Part shown: positions 1 to 6,888 of the stretch, in pieces
How positions within the stretch are numbered: position 1 is the stretch's first letter
Layout: the number at the start of each line of letters is the position of its first letter
Source: Bacteroides finegoldii DSM 17565
Lineage (GTDB): Bacteria > Bacteroidota > Bacteroidia > Bacteroidales > Bacteroidaceae
DNA length: 36,876 nucleotides
Assembly: GCF_000156195.1 (NCBI RefSeq)
Contig: NZ_GG688325.1
Location: 219,663 to 256,538 of the forward strand
Direction of reading: 5' to 3'
Translations under genes and position numbers: made by a program
The notes under the pieces: model-generated
What the model saw: only the letters and a program-made list of their open reading frames with translations
The model's database searches: none
What the model was told of the DNA's origin: nothing

Positions 1-144
1 AGAATTGCTGTTCACACATATAGGGAAGTGCCTTTACGACAAAAGAAGCAATATATATTCTTGTATCCAAAAGGCAAATGGCTTTTAGACTCTAAGAAAA
101 GATATTCTGTATTGAAGCAAAAATGGTTATCTGATTCCCTCTAA
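1..144 (+). CDS. NTF2-fold-like immunity protein, 3' fragment (5' end outside window)
   Basis: Codon 1 is open at the left edge and the frame runs 47 residues to TAA. The peptide is identical to the last 47 residues of the 143-aa protein encoded at 2893-3324 except for one Ser-to-Pro change (tattca versus tatcca). So this is the tail of a second copy of the same cassette, cut by the window edge. The following hairpin site is identical too. Function is inferred from the full-length copy: an immunity protein of the NTF2-like fold. Whether the missing 5' part is intact cannot be seen. Confidence 0.8.
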   Translation, partial: RIAVHTYREVPLRQKKQYIFLYPKGKWLLDSKKRYSVLKQKWLSDSL

Positions 145-155
145 ATAATAATTGG

Positions 156-202
156 TAACAAGCCAAGTTAGCTGCTGAACGCAGCTCCTTGTCAAACCAT
201 TA
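156..202 (+). repeat. Array hairpin site 1 (attC-like)
   Basis: A 47-bp element starting TAACAAGC and ending AAACCATTA. The basal stem CAAG/CTTG (164-167 with 188-191) and apical stem AGCTGC/GCAGCT (170-175 with 181-186) are separated by TT on the 5' side and a single C on the 3' side. The loop is TGAAC. Identical to site 7 at 3336-3382. It closes the cassette whose tail begins the window. Confidence 0.85.
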
Positions 203-232
203 GTGATAACAACAAAATTATAAACAATAGAT

Positions 233-433
233 ATGATTGCAGGTGCGATAAATATTATACTCATAGCGATTTCACTATCGCTACTCTTTTTATTAAGAAA
301 GAAAAAGTATAAAGGTGTAAAGAAAATAATAATACTAACAATATGCTTTGTGGCAGGTTTGTGTATTTTGTTACAAATAATTTCGTTGCTATATTTCTTC
401 TTAGGTGATTTCTCCGCAGAAGAATTATGGTAA
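233..433 (+). CDS. Small two-helix membrane protein in cassette array
   Basis: A 66-residue protein with two hydrophobic stretches (about residues 4-21 and 33-57) separated by a basic Arg/Lys-rich loop, consistent with a two-pass inner-membrane protein. It is AT-rich. It starts 31 bp after site 1 and stops 10 bp before site 2, so it fills one cassette exactly. No family recognised. Small membrane proteins of this kind in immunity arrays are plausible antidotes to membrane-targeting toxins, but that is inference from context only. Confidence 0.6.
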   Translation: MIAGAINIILIAISLSLLFLLRKKKYKGVKKIIILTICFVAGLCILLQIISLLYFFLGDFSAEELW

Positions 434-442
434 AAATATCAC

Positions 443-486
443 TAACGACGCAGGATAACGGCAAGCCGTTCCCTGCTGAACCATTA
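443..486 (+). repeat. Array hairpin site 2 (attC-like)
   Basis: A 44-bp element, TAACGAC... to ...GAACCATTA. Basal stem GCAGG/CCTGC, 5' bulge AT, apical stem AACGGC/GCCGTT with a 2-nt AA loop, 3' bulge C. The stem sequence is unrelated to site 1 but the layout is the same. Confidence 0.85.
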
Positions 487-501
487 ATGGTAATAAGGTA
501 T

Positions 502-876
502 ATGATAGACTATTTATATTATAGGTTTTATAGATTATGGCTTCATTCTTCTGTATCGGAAGGAGCCACATTTTTGGCAATGCTTTTGTTTTCGGTCATG
601 TTAAGTACAAATGTATTAACCGCATGGGGTATATTAACCCAATACGGAATCATTGATTATCCGTCCGATACTCAATACTATATCATTGAAGGCAGTTTAA
701 TAGCATTGCTGTGTGGCAGATTTTTCTTCAAGAAAAGGTACAGAAGAATTATAACCAAGTATGAGGATGAAAACTCTGTGCAACGTAAAGCTGGAGTGTG
801 GGCACTTACTGTATATATAGTGGCAACCTTTATTTGCTTTTTCATAGAGGCATTGCACAGACAAGGAAAAATATAA
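502..876 (+). CDS. Membrane protein in cassette array (IDYLFYR family a)
   Basis: A 124-aa membrane protein starting MIDYLYYRFYRLW. The longer open frame begins at 427, but its first codons are the hairpin site itself, so I place the start at ATG 502, 15 bp after the site. Hydrophobic segments lie near residues 25-48, 60-78 and 95-118. The N-terminus matches that of the protein at 4404 (MKKIIDYLFYRYY), so the two belong to one divergent family. No known family recognised. Putative immunity protein by context. Site 3 follows 8 bp after the stop. Confidence 0.65.
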   Translation: MIDYLYYRFYRLWLHSSVSEGATFLAMLLFSVMLSTNVLTAWGILTQYGIIDYPSDTQYYIIEGSLIALLCGRFFFKKRYRRIITKYEDENSVQRKAGVWALTVYIVATFICFFIEALHRQGKI

Positions 877-884
877 TTTACCAT

Positions 885-929
885 TAACGAAGCAGGATAA
901 CGGACAAGCCGTTCCCTGCTGAACCATTA
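885..929 (+). repeat. Array hairpin site 3 (attC-like)
   Basis: A 45-bp element, TAACGAAGC to GAACCATTA. Basal stem GCAGG/CCTGC, bulges AT and C, apical stem AACGG/CCGTT with loop ACAAG. Near-identical to site 2 with an enlarged loop. Confidence 0.85.
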
Positions 930-945
930 GCTGTAATTATATGAC

Positions 946-1524
946 ATGAAAATCTATGAGAATAAAATATTGAGAATACTTGGATTTATTTTTATTTGGA
1001 TTTATGTATTCGGTGTGGGCATTTGCTTTGCTGCAAAATGGTATGCTATTGGAATATCGGGAGCTATCTTATTGGTTGTTTGGTTGAATTCCGGACTTAT
1101 TGGTGATACTATTTATAAATATAGAGTAAAACAGGCTACAAAACAAATAAAAAGGCATGGAATACAATTATTTGTTGATTTAAACCAATGTGAAGTCACT
1201 ACACAGAAATGGAATACCAAGAAATCAAGGATGCAAGAGCCTATCTTTCGGATATTCCATACATGGGAAATCCAATTTTGGAATGGTGTCAGTGGCTATT
1301 TATTCCCTGACATTTATCATAGTGAACAAATTGTGTCCACTACAATATGCACCGTAACGTACACAACCAAATACAATGGAAAGACAAAAACATTTCGCAG
1401 TGATGCAATCTTGAAGGAAAAAGTTTCATTGGAAATGCTATTGCAACACTATGGAATGACAACGATTTACATAAATCCGAAGAATGACAATCAATATTAT
1501 TTTGATTTGGATTTTCTAAAATAG
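946..1524 (+). CDS. Membrane-anchored protein with soluble C-terminal domain
   Basis: A 192-aa protein. Residues about 10-50 form two hydrophobic helices. The remaining ~140 residues are soluble and end in an aromatic, Asn-rich tail (NQYYFDLDFLK). The layout suggests an inner-membrane anchor with a cytosolic or periplasmic binding domain. The start is 17 bp after site 3 and the stop 8 bp before site 4, giving a single-gene cassette. No domain recognised. An immunity role is suggested only by neighbours. Confidence 0.65.
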   Translation: MKIYENKILRILGFIFIWIYVFGVGICFAAKWYAIGISGAILLVVWLNSGLIGDTIYKYRVKQATKQIKRHGIQLFVDLNQCEVTTQKWNTKKSRMQEPIFRIFHTWEIQFWNGVSGYLFPDIYHSEQIVSTTICTVTYTTKYNGKTKTFRSDAILKEKVSLEMLLQHYGMTTIYINPKNDNQYYFDLDFLK

Positions 1525-1531
1525 ATACAGC

Positions 1532-1575
1532 TAACAACGCAGGATAACGGCAAGCCGTTCCCTGCTGAACCATTA
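1532..1575 (+). repeat. Array hairpin site 4 (attC-like)
   Basis: A 44-bp element, TAACAACGC to GAACCATTA. Basal stem GCAGG/CCTGC, bulges AT and C, apical stem AACGGC/GCCGTT. Differs from site 2 only at the 5' spacer. Confidence 0.85.
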
Positions 1576-1593
1576 ATAACAATAGTGCGAAAC

Positions 1594-2019
1594 ATGAAAA
1601 TTATAAAAATAATATTGTATTACTTACTATTGGTAAGTACGCTTTATGCAGGTGTCAGTATTATAAGTCCCTTATACGGAACAGGGTGGCATTTTTCGCT
1701 TGCATCTATGTATTGGGCTGTCTTTTCAGTGCTATTTATCGGAAGCGATTTGTGGCTACATCATAAAATATCACGCCTAATCGCCTTATCTATATTGGCA
1801 CTTGCCTACTTAATGAGTTTTGAATATTATTTGTTTTGTGATGAATATAGATCCGTGGTTCATCAAGGTTCAAGCGGAAAGATTTTTTTAGCAGACATAG
1901 GCAAATTTCATAAGTATTGGTTTTATCAAGGTTTACTGGTTGCCTATCTGCTTTTGACAATTGGAGTTTCGCATCTATTGAGAAGGAAAAAGTTATTAAC
2001 AAATCGGGATAACGCTTAA
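1594..2019 (+). CDS. Membrane protein in cassette array (KKLLTNRDNA-tail family a)
   Basis: A 141-aa, probably four-helix membrane protein. ATG 1594 is preferred over a GTG nine bases upstream. Hydrophobic segments lie near residues 4-22, 32-50, 60-80 and 112-130. It is paralogous to the protein at 3890: both end YLxLTIGxS then a basic RKKLL and the identical residues TNRDNA. Those last six residues are encoded by the first part of hairpin site 5, so the C-terminus is supplied by the site. Function unknown; a putative immunity protein by context. Confidence 0.65.
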   Translation: MKIIKIILYYLLLVSTLYAGVSIISPLYGTGWHFSLASMYWAVFSVLFIGSDLWLHHKISRLIALSILALAYLMSFEYYLFCDEYRSVVHQGSSGKIFLADIGKFHKYWFYQGLLVAYLLLTIGVSHLLRRKKLLTNRDNA

Positions 2020-2042
2020 CAGCGTTCCCCGCTTAGCCATTA
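1997..2042 (+). repeat. Array hairpin site 5 (attC-like), overlaps upstream stop
   Basis: A 46-bp element, TAACAAATC to TTAGCCATTA. Basal stem CGGG/CCCG, bulges AT and C, apical stem AACGCT/AGCGTT, loop TAAC. The upstream gene reads 23 bp into the site and stops at 2017-2019. Confidence 0.85.
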
Positions 2043-2063
2043 ACATCAAGACAGTGTACCATT

Positions 2064-2840
2064 ATGGAAGCAAGAGATAAGTTTAGTACAAAAGAAAATT
2101 TTGCAACTCTTATTAGGTTGCAAACGGAATTTATTGATGATTGTAAAAAGGATATACAGGATTTGAAAGACAGTGAGGATAAAGGTATTCAACTATACAG
2201 CCTACCAAACAAAGAAGTTATTCAGAATAAGCATGAAACAATTTTAATGTATGAATATGATAATCTACTTGCAACTTATTCTATGGGAGAGAGTATGGAT
2301 AAGATATTGCCGCTATACAAAGAAATCGTTTCGTTGATGCCTATTGCATGGAATAAAGACAATGGGTATATCCTTATGGTAAATATGCTTTCTATCGGTA
2401 TATTGTTAGGTGTAGAAGATGCTATATTCTGTCAATTAGCAATGGTTTCCCAAAAGGAAAAACTGAACGATTTCTTAATAAATTATTTTCTTCACTACAC
2501 ATGTAAAATAGATGTTTCAGTGAATAGCGTTAATTTTTTATTTCCTCGCCCTTATGCGGCGACAAAGGAAGTTATCTCGTTTGCAGATAAAGATAAGGCT
2601 TTAAGTGTAAATAGGTTAAAGAAATATCTTTCACAAGAATGGTATAGAGGTCATTCCGGTTGTGGTTGGCACAACATGCACAAGATAAATATATCTGTAC
2701 ACTCCGGCTATTGGAGCTTTGAAAGCGGTGCATTGGTCAAGGTTTTGAAGCTGGATGATAGCAGCTTGAAAGGATTGCCCTACTATCCATACGATATGGT
2801 ACACTGGAATGAAATTAAATATGATGTTAACGAAGCGTGA
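2064..2840 (+). CDS. PoNi-like immunity protein (DUF1910/DUF1911)
   Basis: A 258-aa soluble protein resembling PoNi, the immunity partner of PoNe-type DNase toxins delivered by type VI or type VII secretion. The N-terminal half (RDKFSTKENF then a helical region) matches the DUF1910 style. The C-terminal half carries the DUF1911 hallmark: WYRGH, then GW, then SGYWSFESGALVK, then LDDSSLKG, then PYYPYDM, at about residues 192-245. PoNi proteins bind and block the cognate nuclease in the cytosol. No PoNe toxin lies nearby, so this is an orphan antidote. The last residues (NEA) and the stop lie inside site 6. Confidence 0.8.
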   Translation: MEARDKFSTKENFATLIRLQTEFIDDCKKDIQDLKDSEDKGIQLYSLPNKEVIQNKHETILMYEYDNLLATYSMGESMDKILPLYKEIVSLMPIAWNKDNGYILMVNMLSIGILLGVEDAIFCQLAMVSQKEKLNDFLINYFLHYTCKIDVSVNSVNFLFPRPYAATKEVISFADKDKALSVNRLKKYLSQEWYRGHSGCGWHNMHKINISVHSGYWSFESGALVKVLKLDDSSLKGLPYYPYDMVHWNEIKYDVNEA

Positions 2841-2873
2841 TAACGCCTTACAGCGTTCCCCGCTAAACCATTA
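2828..2873 (+). repeat. Array hairpin site 6 (attC-like), overlaps upstream stop
   Basis: A 46-bp element, TAACGAAGC to AAACCATTA. Basal stem GCGTG/CCCGC (one mismatch), bulges AT and C, apical stem AACGC/GCGTT, loop CTTACA. The PoNi-like gene ends inside it at 2838-2840. Confidence 0.85.
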
Positions 2874-2892
2874 CCAATAATATAGAACAGAT

Positions 2893-3324
2893 ATGGAAAC
2901 AGAACTAAAAGAAACTATACAGAATTTATTGCTTCAATTCATGCAGAATATGCACGAGTGGGAAGTAATGTGTAATGATATTGCAAAGCAGAGTAAACTT
3001 TCATTTGAAGAACAGTTTAACAAGCAAAAAGAATTGGTATCAAAAATCTTTTTGACTTACTGCACTTCTCGTGAACGCAAGTATGGCAGACCTACTACTA
3101 TATCTTATGGCAATGAAGGGTCGTATGAATATGATGTTAATGAAGAGAAAATTACCGATATTGTAGAAGAAGGGAAAAATAGAATTGCTGTTCACACATA
3201 TAGGGAAGTGCCTTTACGACAAAAGAAGCAATATATATTCTTGTATTCAAAAGGCAAATGGCTTTTAGACTCTAAGAAAAGATATTCTGTATTGAAGCAA
3301 AAATGGTTATCTGATTCCCTCTAA
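2893..3324 (+). CDS. NTF2-fold immunity-like protein
   Basis: A 143-aa soluble protein. It has an N-terminal helical part and a C-terminal beta-rich half (YGNEGSYEYDV, then VHTYREVPLRQKKQYIFLY, then GKWLLDSKKRY), the pattern of NTF2-like-fold immunity proteins of polymorphic toxin systems. Those act by binding a specific toxin in the cytosol. The family call is from pattern recognition, with moderate certainty. The start is 20 bp after site 6 and the stop 11 bp before site 7. Its last 144 bases and the following site are duplicated at the left edge of the window. Confidence 0.7.
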   Translation: METELKETIQNLLLQFMQNMHEWEVMCNDIAKQSKLSFEEQFNKQKELVSKIFLTYCTSRERKYGRPTTISYGNEGSYEYDVNEEKITDIVEEGKNRIAVHTYREVPLRQKKQYIFLYSKGKWLLDSKKRYSVLKQKWLSDSL

Positions 3325-3335
3325 ATAATAATTGG

Positions 3336-3382
3336 TAACAAGCCAAGTTAGCTGCTGAACGCAGCTCCTTGTCAAACCATTA
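3336..3382 (+). repeat. Array hairpin site 7 (attC-like)
   Basis: A 47-bp element identical to site 1. Basal stem CAAG/CTTG, bulges TT and C, apical stem AGCTGC/GCAGCT, loop TGAAC. Sequence identity with 156-202 stops at the final A of CCATTA, the proposed cassette boundary. Confidence 0.85.
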
Positions 3383-3406
3383 ATGATAATTAAAACAAAA
3401 GAATTT

Positions 3407-3817
3407 ATGGAGGAATATGTTGAAAATGAAAATGTTGTAGCAATCAGATTTGCAGATAATATAGAGTTTGAATTACCAATTACAATCACTGATACTGTTG
3501 ACGTGATTACCATGTCAGTTTTGTTAGACGGTCATCTGTATAAAGTAAGTGCAGATGACGAGTTTTCCGCATTTCAAAAATTGCGTGATATACTTTTGGA
3601 TAATGGGATAGGATTAAAATGTTGTGGAGCTATGATAAATGCACATCAATCTGGCATGATGGCAAACTCTGATAAGGTATATCTTTTAACATTGGGAAAG
3701 CCAGCTTTGCTAAAAGACGTTGCCACAATATATGATTATGCCGATATTCAAGAATTTCCAAACACACTTCAGCGAAAGAGATTTGTTGAAGAATGGTTCG
3801 ATTCTTTGGAAAAGTAA
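3407..3817 (+). CDS. Putative soluble immunity protein with CGAxxNxxxSGM motif
   Basis: A 136-aa soluble protein. The open frame also offers ATG 3383, which abuts the hairpin site directly. I prefer ATG 3407 (MEEYVENEN), 24 bp after the site, because other cassettes leave about 6-39 bp. Visible features are a beta-rich N-terminal half and a conserved-looking stretch at about residues 69-100: LKCCGAMINAHQSGM, then KVYLLTLGKPA. I associate that pattern with proteins found beside Rhs-type toxins but cannot name the family. The C-terminus is acidic and helical. Confidence 0.65.
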   Translation: MEEYVENENVVAIRFADNIEFELPITITDTVDVITMSVLLDGHLYKVSADDEFSAFQKLRDILLDNGIGLKCCGAMINAHQSGMMANSDKVYLLTLGKPALLKDVATIYDYADIQEFPNTLQRKRFVEEWFDSLEK

Positions 3818-3827
3818 AAAATATCAT

Positions 3828-3875
3828 TAAAGAGGTCGAGTTAACAGCTTAACGCTGTTCCTCACCAAACCATTA
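3828..3875 (+). repeat. Array hairpin site 8 (attC-like)
   Basis: A 48-bp element, TAAAGAGG to AAACCATTA, so the usual TAAC start is TAAA here. Basal stem GGT(c)GAG/CTC(a)CC approximately, bulges TT and C, apical stem AACAGC/GCTGTT, loop TTAAC. A third stem-sequence class. Confidence 0.8.
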
Positions 3876-3889
3876 ATAACAACTTAAAG

Positions 3890-4342
3890 ATGAACATAAA
3901 AAACAAGATATACCATACAGTCTATTTTCTTCTATTCGGAATAATAGTAGGTATTTTAAGGTGGTCTATATGTATAGTAGATACAAATGGGACAATGGAT
4001 TTCACCCCATTTTTACAAGCGTTTTTGTTGATAGTCGCATTGTTATTGTTTGTAATATTGGATATTATTTTGCATAAAGTAGCCTTGAGGGCGATTTCGA
4101 TAACCATTCTATTATGTTTCAAAATATGGTCTTACACTTACTATTTCAAAATAGAAAAATTGCAAGAATATTGGAGTGGACTTAAATATTCACCTTATGA
4201 CGCATATCTTCCACCCAATATTGATGATTTCATTTTTGTATGGTTGGCGAGCCAGATTCTTGTTTTTTATTTGTTCTTGACGATAGGTATTTCATATCTA
4301 ATGAAAAGAAAAAAGTTATTAACAAATCGGGATAACGCTTAA
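3890..4342 (+). CDS. Membrane protein in cassette array (KKLLTNRDNA-tail family b)
   Basis: A 150-aa membrane protein with about four hydrophobic segments (near residues 9-27, 40-60, 65-85 and 119-138). It is paralogous to the protein at 1594: same overall plan, a shared FLTIGISYLMKRKKLL ending, and the identical site-encoded tail TNRDNA. The start is 14 bp after site 8 and the stop is inside site 9. It encodes IYHTVYFLLFG near the N-terminus, similar to the start of the secreted protein at 5580 (KIYHIIIFLLF). Function unknown. Confidence 0.65.
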   Translation: MNIKNKIYHTVYFLLFGIIVGILRWSICIVDTNGTMDFTPFLQAFLLIVALLLFVILDIILHKVALRAISITILLCFKIWSYTYYFKIEKLQEYWSGLKYSPYDAYLPPNIDDFIFVWLASQILVFYLFLTIGISYLMKRKKLLTNRDNA

Positions 4343-4365
4343 CAGCATTCCCCGCTTAGCCATTA
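4320..4365 (+). repeat. Array hairpin site 9 (attC-like), overlaps upstream stop
   Basis: A 46-bp element nearly identical to site 5. Basal stem CGGG/CCCG, bulges AT and C, apical stem AACGCT/AGCATT with one mismatch, loop TAAC. The upstream gene stops inside it at 4340-4342. Confidence 0.85.
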
Positions 4366-4403
4366 CTGACAATTATATAATTGATGTTTTGTAACAGTCG
4401 CTT

Positions 4404-4796
4404 ATGAAAAAGATTATTGACTATTTATTTTATAGATATTATTTGGTTTGCTTAAAAAATGAGGAATTTCCACGTTTTGGTGCAGCCTGCATCTTATCGG
4501 AAGTTATTTCAATAACTTATATGTTCGCATCTTTTTTGTTTTCATTTTTCTTGACAGGGAATTTCTTTTTTTCGTACATGTCTAAACTAACAACACTTAT
4601 TATATGGATAATCGGCTTTATACTTCCTTGGATTGGTGTATACATATATTATAATAAGAAAAGGACTCTTGTATTATTTGAGAAATTTCAAGACAATATT
4701 TATAATGCCAAATATTCAGATAAGGCGGTATTAAGTATCCGGTATATTATACTTATTGTCGGTCTTCTTTTAATGCTCTTTCTTTATCAGTTTTAA
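4404..4796 (+). CDS. Membrane protein in cassette array (IDYLFYR family b)
   Basis: A 130-aa membrane protein starting MKKIIDYLFYRYYLVCL, which matches the N-terminus of the protein at 502. Hydrophobic segments lie near residues 35-55, 66-84 and 108-128. The start is 38 bp after site 9. Unusually, 68 bp of unassigned AT-rich DNA separates its stop from site 10. No known family; putative immunity protein by context. Confidence 0.62.
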   Translation: MKKIIDYLFYRYYLVCLKNEEFPRFGAACILSEVISITYMFASFLFSFFLTGNFFFSYMSKLTTLIIWIIGFILPWIGVYIYYNKKRTLVLFEKFQDNIYNAKYSDKAVLSIRYIILIVGLLLMLFLYQF

Positions 4797-4864
4797 TAAA
4801 ATCAAGCAAGTTATGAAGTATCAATAATTATTCATCGGATTGAGAAATATAAATAAGTCAGTAA

Positions 4865-4906
4865 TAACAAAAGATAGCATCTGACGACGCTCCTTTCTAA
4901 CCATTA
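4865..4906 (+). repeat. Array hairpin site 10 (attC-like, divergent)
   Basis: A 42-bp element, TAACAAAAG to CTAACCATTA. Basal stem AAAG/CTTT, bulges AT and C, apical stem AGCATC/GACGCT (one mismatch), loop TGAC. The sequence is unlike other sites yet the architecture is kept, the most useful single copy for arguing covariation. Confidence 0.78.
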
Positions 4907-4933
4907 ATAGTAATCATATAAAGACATACAATT

Positions 4934-5518
4934 ATGAATTATTTTCTTGAAATTTCATCACGTCCAAATTATCCATTATATTTTGATTTTAGAAAGAATG
5001 CGGACGTACCAAGTTCATTCTGTGCCGATTTACGTTCAGGGGTTTATATTCAGTATCCCTCTTCTCCATTAATTTATTGTGACTCAGAAAATAGTAGCGT
5101 ATCATTCGACCGTTTACTATCCTATGATGTGCTTAATACTGTAGGTGGCGGGATACTTGTATCAAATAAAGTTAAGGAAGTCATTGAAGATAACTTTCTT
5201 GGCGAAGTCCAATTTTTTGATGCCATATTTTCATTCAAAGGTAAAAAATGTAATGCTTATACAACAATGAATATCTGCAATCAGATAGAGTGTTATGATA
5301 TGGATAAAAGTATCTACACGATTGATCCTATAGATGAAAGTTATCATTTTGACAAAAGAGTTTTAATTGATTCTCCATTAGAAGAATATGGTATCAATTA
5401 TAATATAGTACGTTGCTCATTAGACAATGAGATAGTTGTGTCTGACAAGTTCAAGAAAGTAATAATGGATAATAAAATTAAATGTATGTCCTTTATAAAG
5501 AATGAACTTTACTATTAA
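4934..5518 (+). CDS. Imm11/DUF1629-like immunity protein
   Basis: A 194-aa soluble protein. The C-terminal segment reads YNIVRCSLDNEIVVSDKF, then KKVIMDNKIKCMSF. It follows the pattern LxxxxVVSxxFKxVxxxxxIKGxxF typical of the Imm11 (DUF1629) group of immunity proteins in polymorphic toxin loci. The N-terminal half is beta-rich with no recognised domain. The assignment is by motif appearance and is moderate. The stop codon is the first three bases of site 11. No toxin gene is adjacent. Confidence 0.62.
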   Translation: MNYFLEISSRPNYPLYFDFRKNADVPSSFCADLRSGVYIQYPSSPLIYCDSENSSVSFDRLLSYDVLNTVGGGILVSNKVKEVIEDNFLGEVQFFDAIFSFKGKKCNAYTTMNICNQIECYDMDKSIYTIDPIDESYHFDKRVLIDSPLEEYGINYNIVRCSLDNEIVVSDKFKKVIMDNKIKCMSFIKNELYY

Positions 5519-5561
5519 CAAGCCAAGTTAGCTGCTAAACGCAGCTCCTTGTCAAACATTA
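5516..5561 (+). repeat. Array hairpin site 11 (attC-like)
   Basis: A 46-bp element close to sites 1 and 7. Basal stem CAAG/CTTG, bulges TT and C, apical stem AGCTGC/GCAGCT, loop TAAAC. It ends AAACATTA, lacking one C. Its first three bases are the stop of the preceding gene. Confidence 0.83.
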
Positions 5562-5579
5562 TAAACAATAGTGCAAAAT

Positions 5580-6329
5580 ATGAAACAGAAAATATACCAT
5601 ATCATTATCTTTTTACTCTTTTGGTTTTGTGGAGTAGCCTATTCACAAAATCCCAAAGCGGATATTTTGCAGCAAGACCTTTCGGGCTTGTTTGACAATT
5701 TAAGCATGATTGGCATATTAGGAGAAGATTGTAGCCGAATTGATATTCATATTACCGAAGTTCGGAAAATGGATAGTAGAGAATATGAGATAAAGGGTAT
5801 CAGTCGTACCCGATTATCCGTAATCTGTCCGTTTAAGGGAAAGGTTTGTGTAGATAGCATTTCTTCCTGTTCCCAAATGATAAAAAGTGAATATACGGAA
5901 GTGGACGGTTTCATATACGGGCATTACTCGTTTGCGGAATACGGAGATAAACGATATAGCGGTACATTCTCCGGTTCTTTCAAGCAGGGGTATCGGATGA
6001 GCGGACAACAAATAGAGAAAGGACGGAATGAAATAGCAGAACTGAAATTGAACTTATCTGAATATCGGGGTAAGTGGAAATCCGCAAAGGGACTGACAAA
6101 AGTCTGTTCTTGGGCAGATGAGATTATACCCGATACTCCTGCAAACTTCTGCCTGTTTAATGATGCAGGCGAATGGGTTGTATCACCGAAATATCGTAAG
6201 AATGGTTGGGAAAATCTATATAATGCCTATCACAATGAAAATCTGACAACGGACGAGATACAAAAGGCTCGTGAGGTGGAAGAACAGGAATGGTGGGTAA
6301 ATAAAAGCCAATCATGCAAAGTAAATTGA
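5580..6329 (+). CDS. Secreted or periplasmic protein of unknown function in cassette array
   Basis: A 249-aa protein with a clear signal peptide (basic MKQK, hydrophobic core to about residue 20, then AYS-QN), so it is exported, probably to the periplasm. ATG 5580 is chosen over an in-frame GTG nine bases upstream. The mature part is beta-rich with several Cys residues. It has a GHYSFAEYGDKRYSGTFSG stretch and a Trp-rich C-terminus (EQEWWVNKSQ). No family recognised. An exported protein in an immunity array suggests neutralisation of a periplasm-acting effector, which is inference. Confidence 0.68.
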   Translation: MKQKIYHIIIFLLFWFCGVAYSQNPKADILQQDLSGLFDNLSMIGILGEDCSRIDIHITEVRKMDSREYEIKGISRTRLSVICPFKGKVCVDSISSCSQMIKSEYTEVDGFIYGHYSFAEYGDKRYSGTFSGSFKQGYRMSGQQIEKGRNEIAELKLNLSEYRGKWKSAKGLTKVCSWADEIIPDTPANFCLFNDAGEWVVSPKYRKNGWENLYNAYHNENLTTDEIQKAREVEEQEWWVNKSQSCKVN

Positions 6330-6334
6330 GTTTA

Positions 6335-6379
6335 TAACAAAGCGTGATAACGCTTACAGCGTTCCCCGCTTAGCCATTA
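6335..6379 (+). repeat. Array hairpin site 12 (attC-like)
   Basis: A 45-bp element, TAACAAAGC to TTAGCCATTA. Basal stem AAGCGTG/CCCGCTT (one mismatch), bulges AT and C, apical stem AACGCT/AGCGTT, loop TAC. Confidence 0.85.
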
Positions 6380-6407
6380 GTAATAACTTGATAAACATAA
6401 ACGAAGT

Positions 6408-6812
6408 ATGAATGTAAATAAGATTATTTCTAAAATCAACGATATGAATCTTCAATCCGAAGAAGATTTGCAAGAGGTAGAATCTGTTTTAACTGAAATG
6501 GATAATGCTTTAATCGAGCCTTTGTTTAGATTGCTTGAAAGACACCCACATTTCAACTTTGGCAATCCCGGTCGTATAGTCCATTATTTGGAAAAATTTG
6601 ATAATAATACTTATGCTCCTTTTTTATATGCTTCTATTCGTAGAGTGCCTACTGAATATAATATATGGATGCTTAACAGATTCTTAAACTCTATTGACAC
6701 TTCCGAAAAATCAGAAGGTATAGTGATTTTAGAAGAAACATCGCAGAAAGATATTGATGAAGGACTTAGAGAATGGGTGAATGAATGTTTGGATGAACAG
6801 AAAGAGGAATGA
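6408..6812 (+). CDS. Helical soluble putative immunity protein
   Basis: A 134-aa acidic, mostly alpha-helical protein without a signal or membrane segment. It has repeated Leu-rich helices (EPLFRLLERHPHFNFGNPG, then IVHYLEKF, then IWMLNRFLNS), reminiscent of small HEAT-like immunity proteins. I cannot assign a family. It occupies a whole cassette, 28 bp after site 12 and 8 bp before site 13. The function as an antidote is inferred from context. Confidence 0.65.
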   Translation: MNVNKIISKINDMNLQSEEDLQEVESVLTEMDNALIEPLFRLLERHPHFNFGNPGRIVHYLEKFDNNTYAPFLYASIRRVPTEYNIWMLNRFLNSIDTSEKSEGIVILEETSQKDIDEGLREWVNECLDEQKEE

Positions 6813-6820
6813 ATTATTAC

Positions 6821-6867
6821 TAACAAGCCAAGATAGCTGTTGAACGCAGCTCCTTGTCAAGCCATTA
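6821..6867 (+). repeat. Array hairpin site 13 (attC-like)
   Basis: A 47-bp element, TAACAAGC to AAGCCATTA. Basal stem CAAG/CTTG, bulges AT and C, apical stem AGCTGT/GCAGCT, where a G-T wobble replaces the usual G-C pair, loop TGAAC. Confidence 0.85.
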
Positions 6868-6888
6868 TAAACAATAGAACAAATTTTT

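Noticed and set aside
427..501. Extended N-terminus of the membrane protein at 502
   Set aside because: The extra codons are the hairpin site itself; the paralogue at 4404 starts at the position equivalent to about 502.
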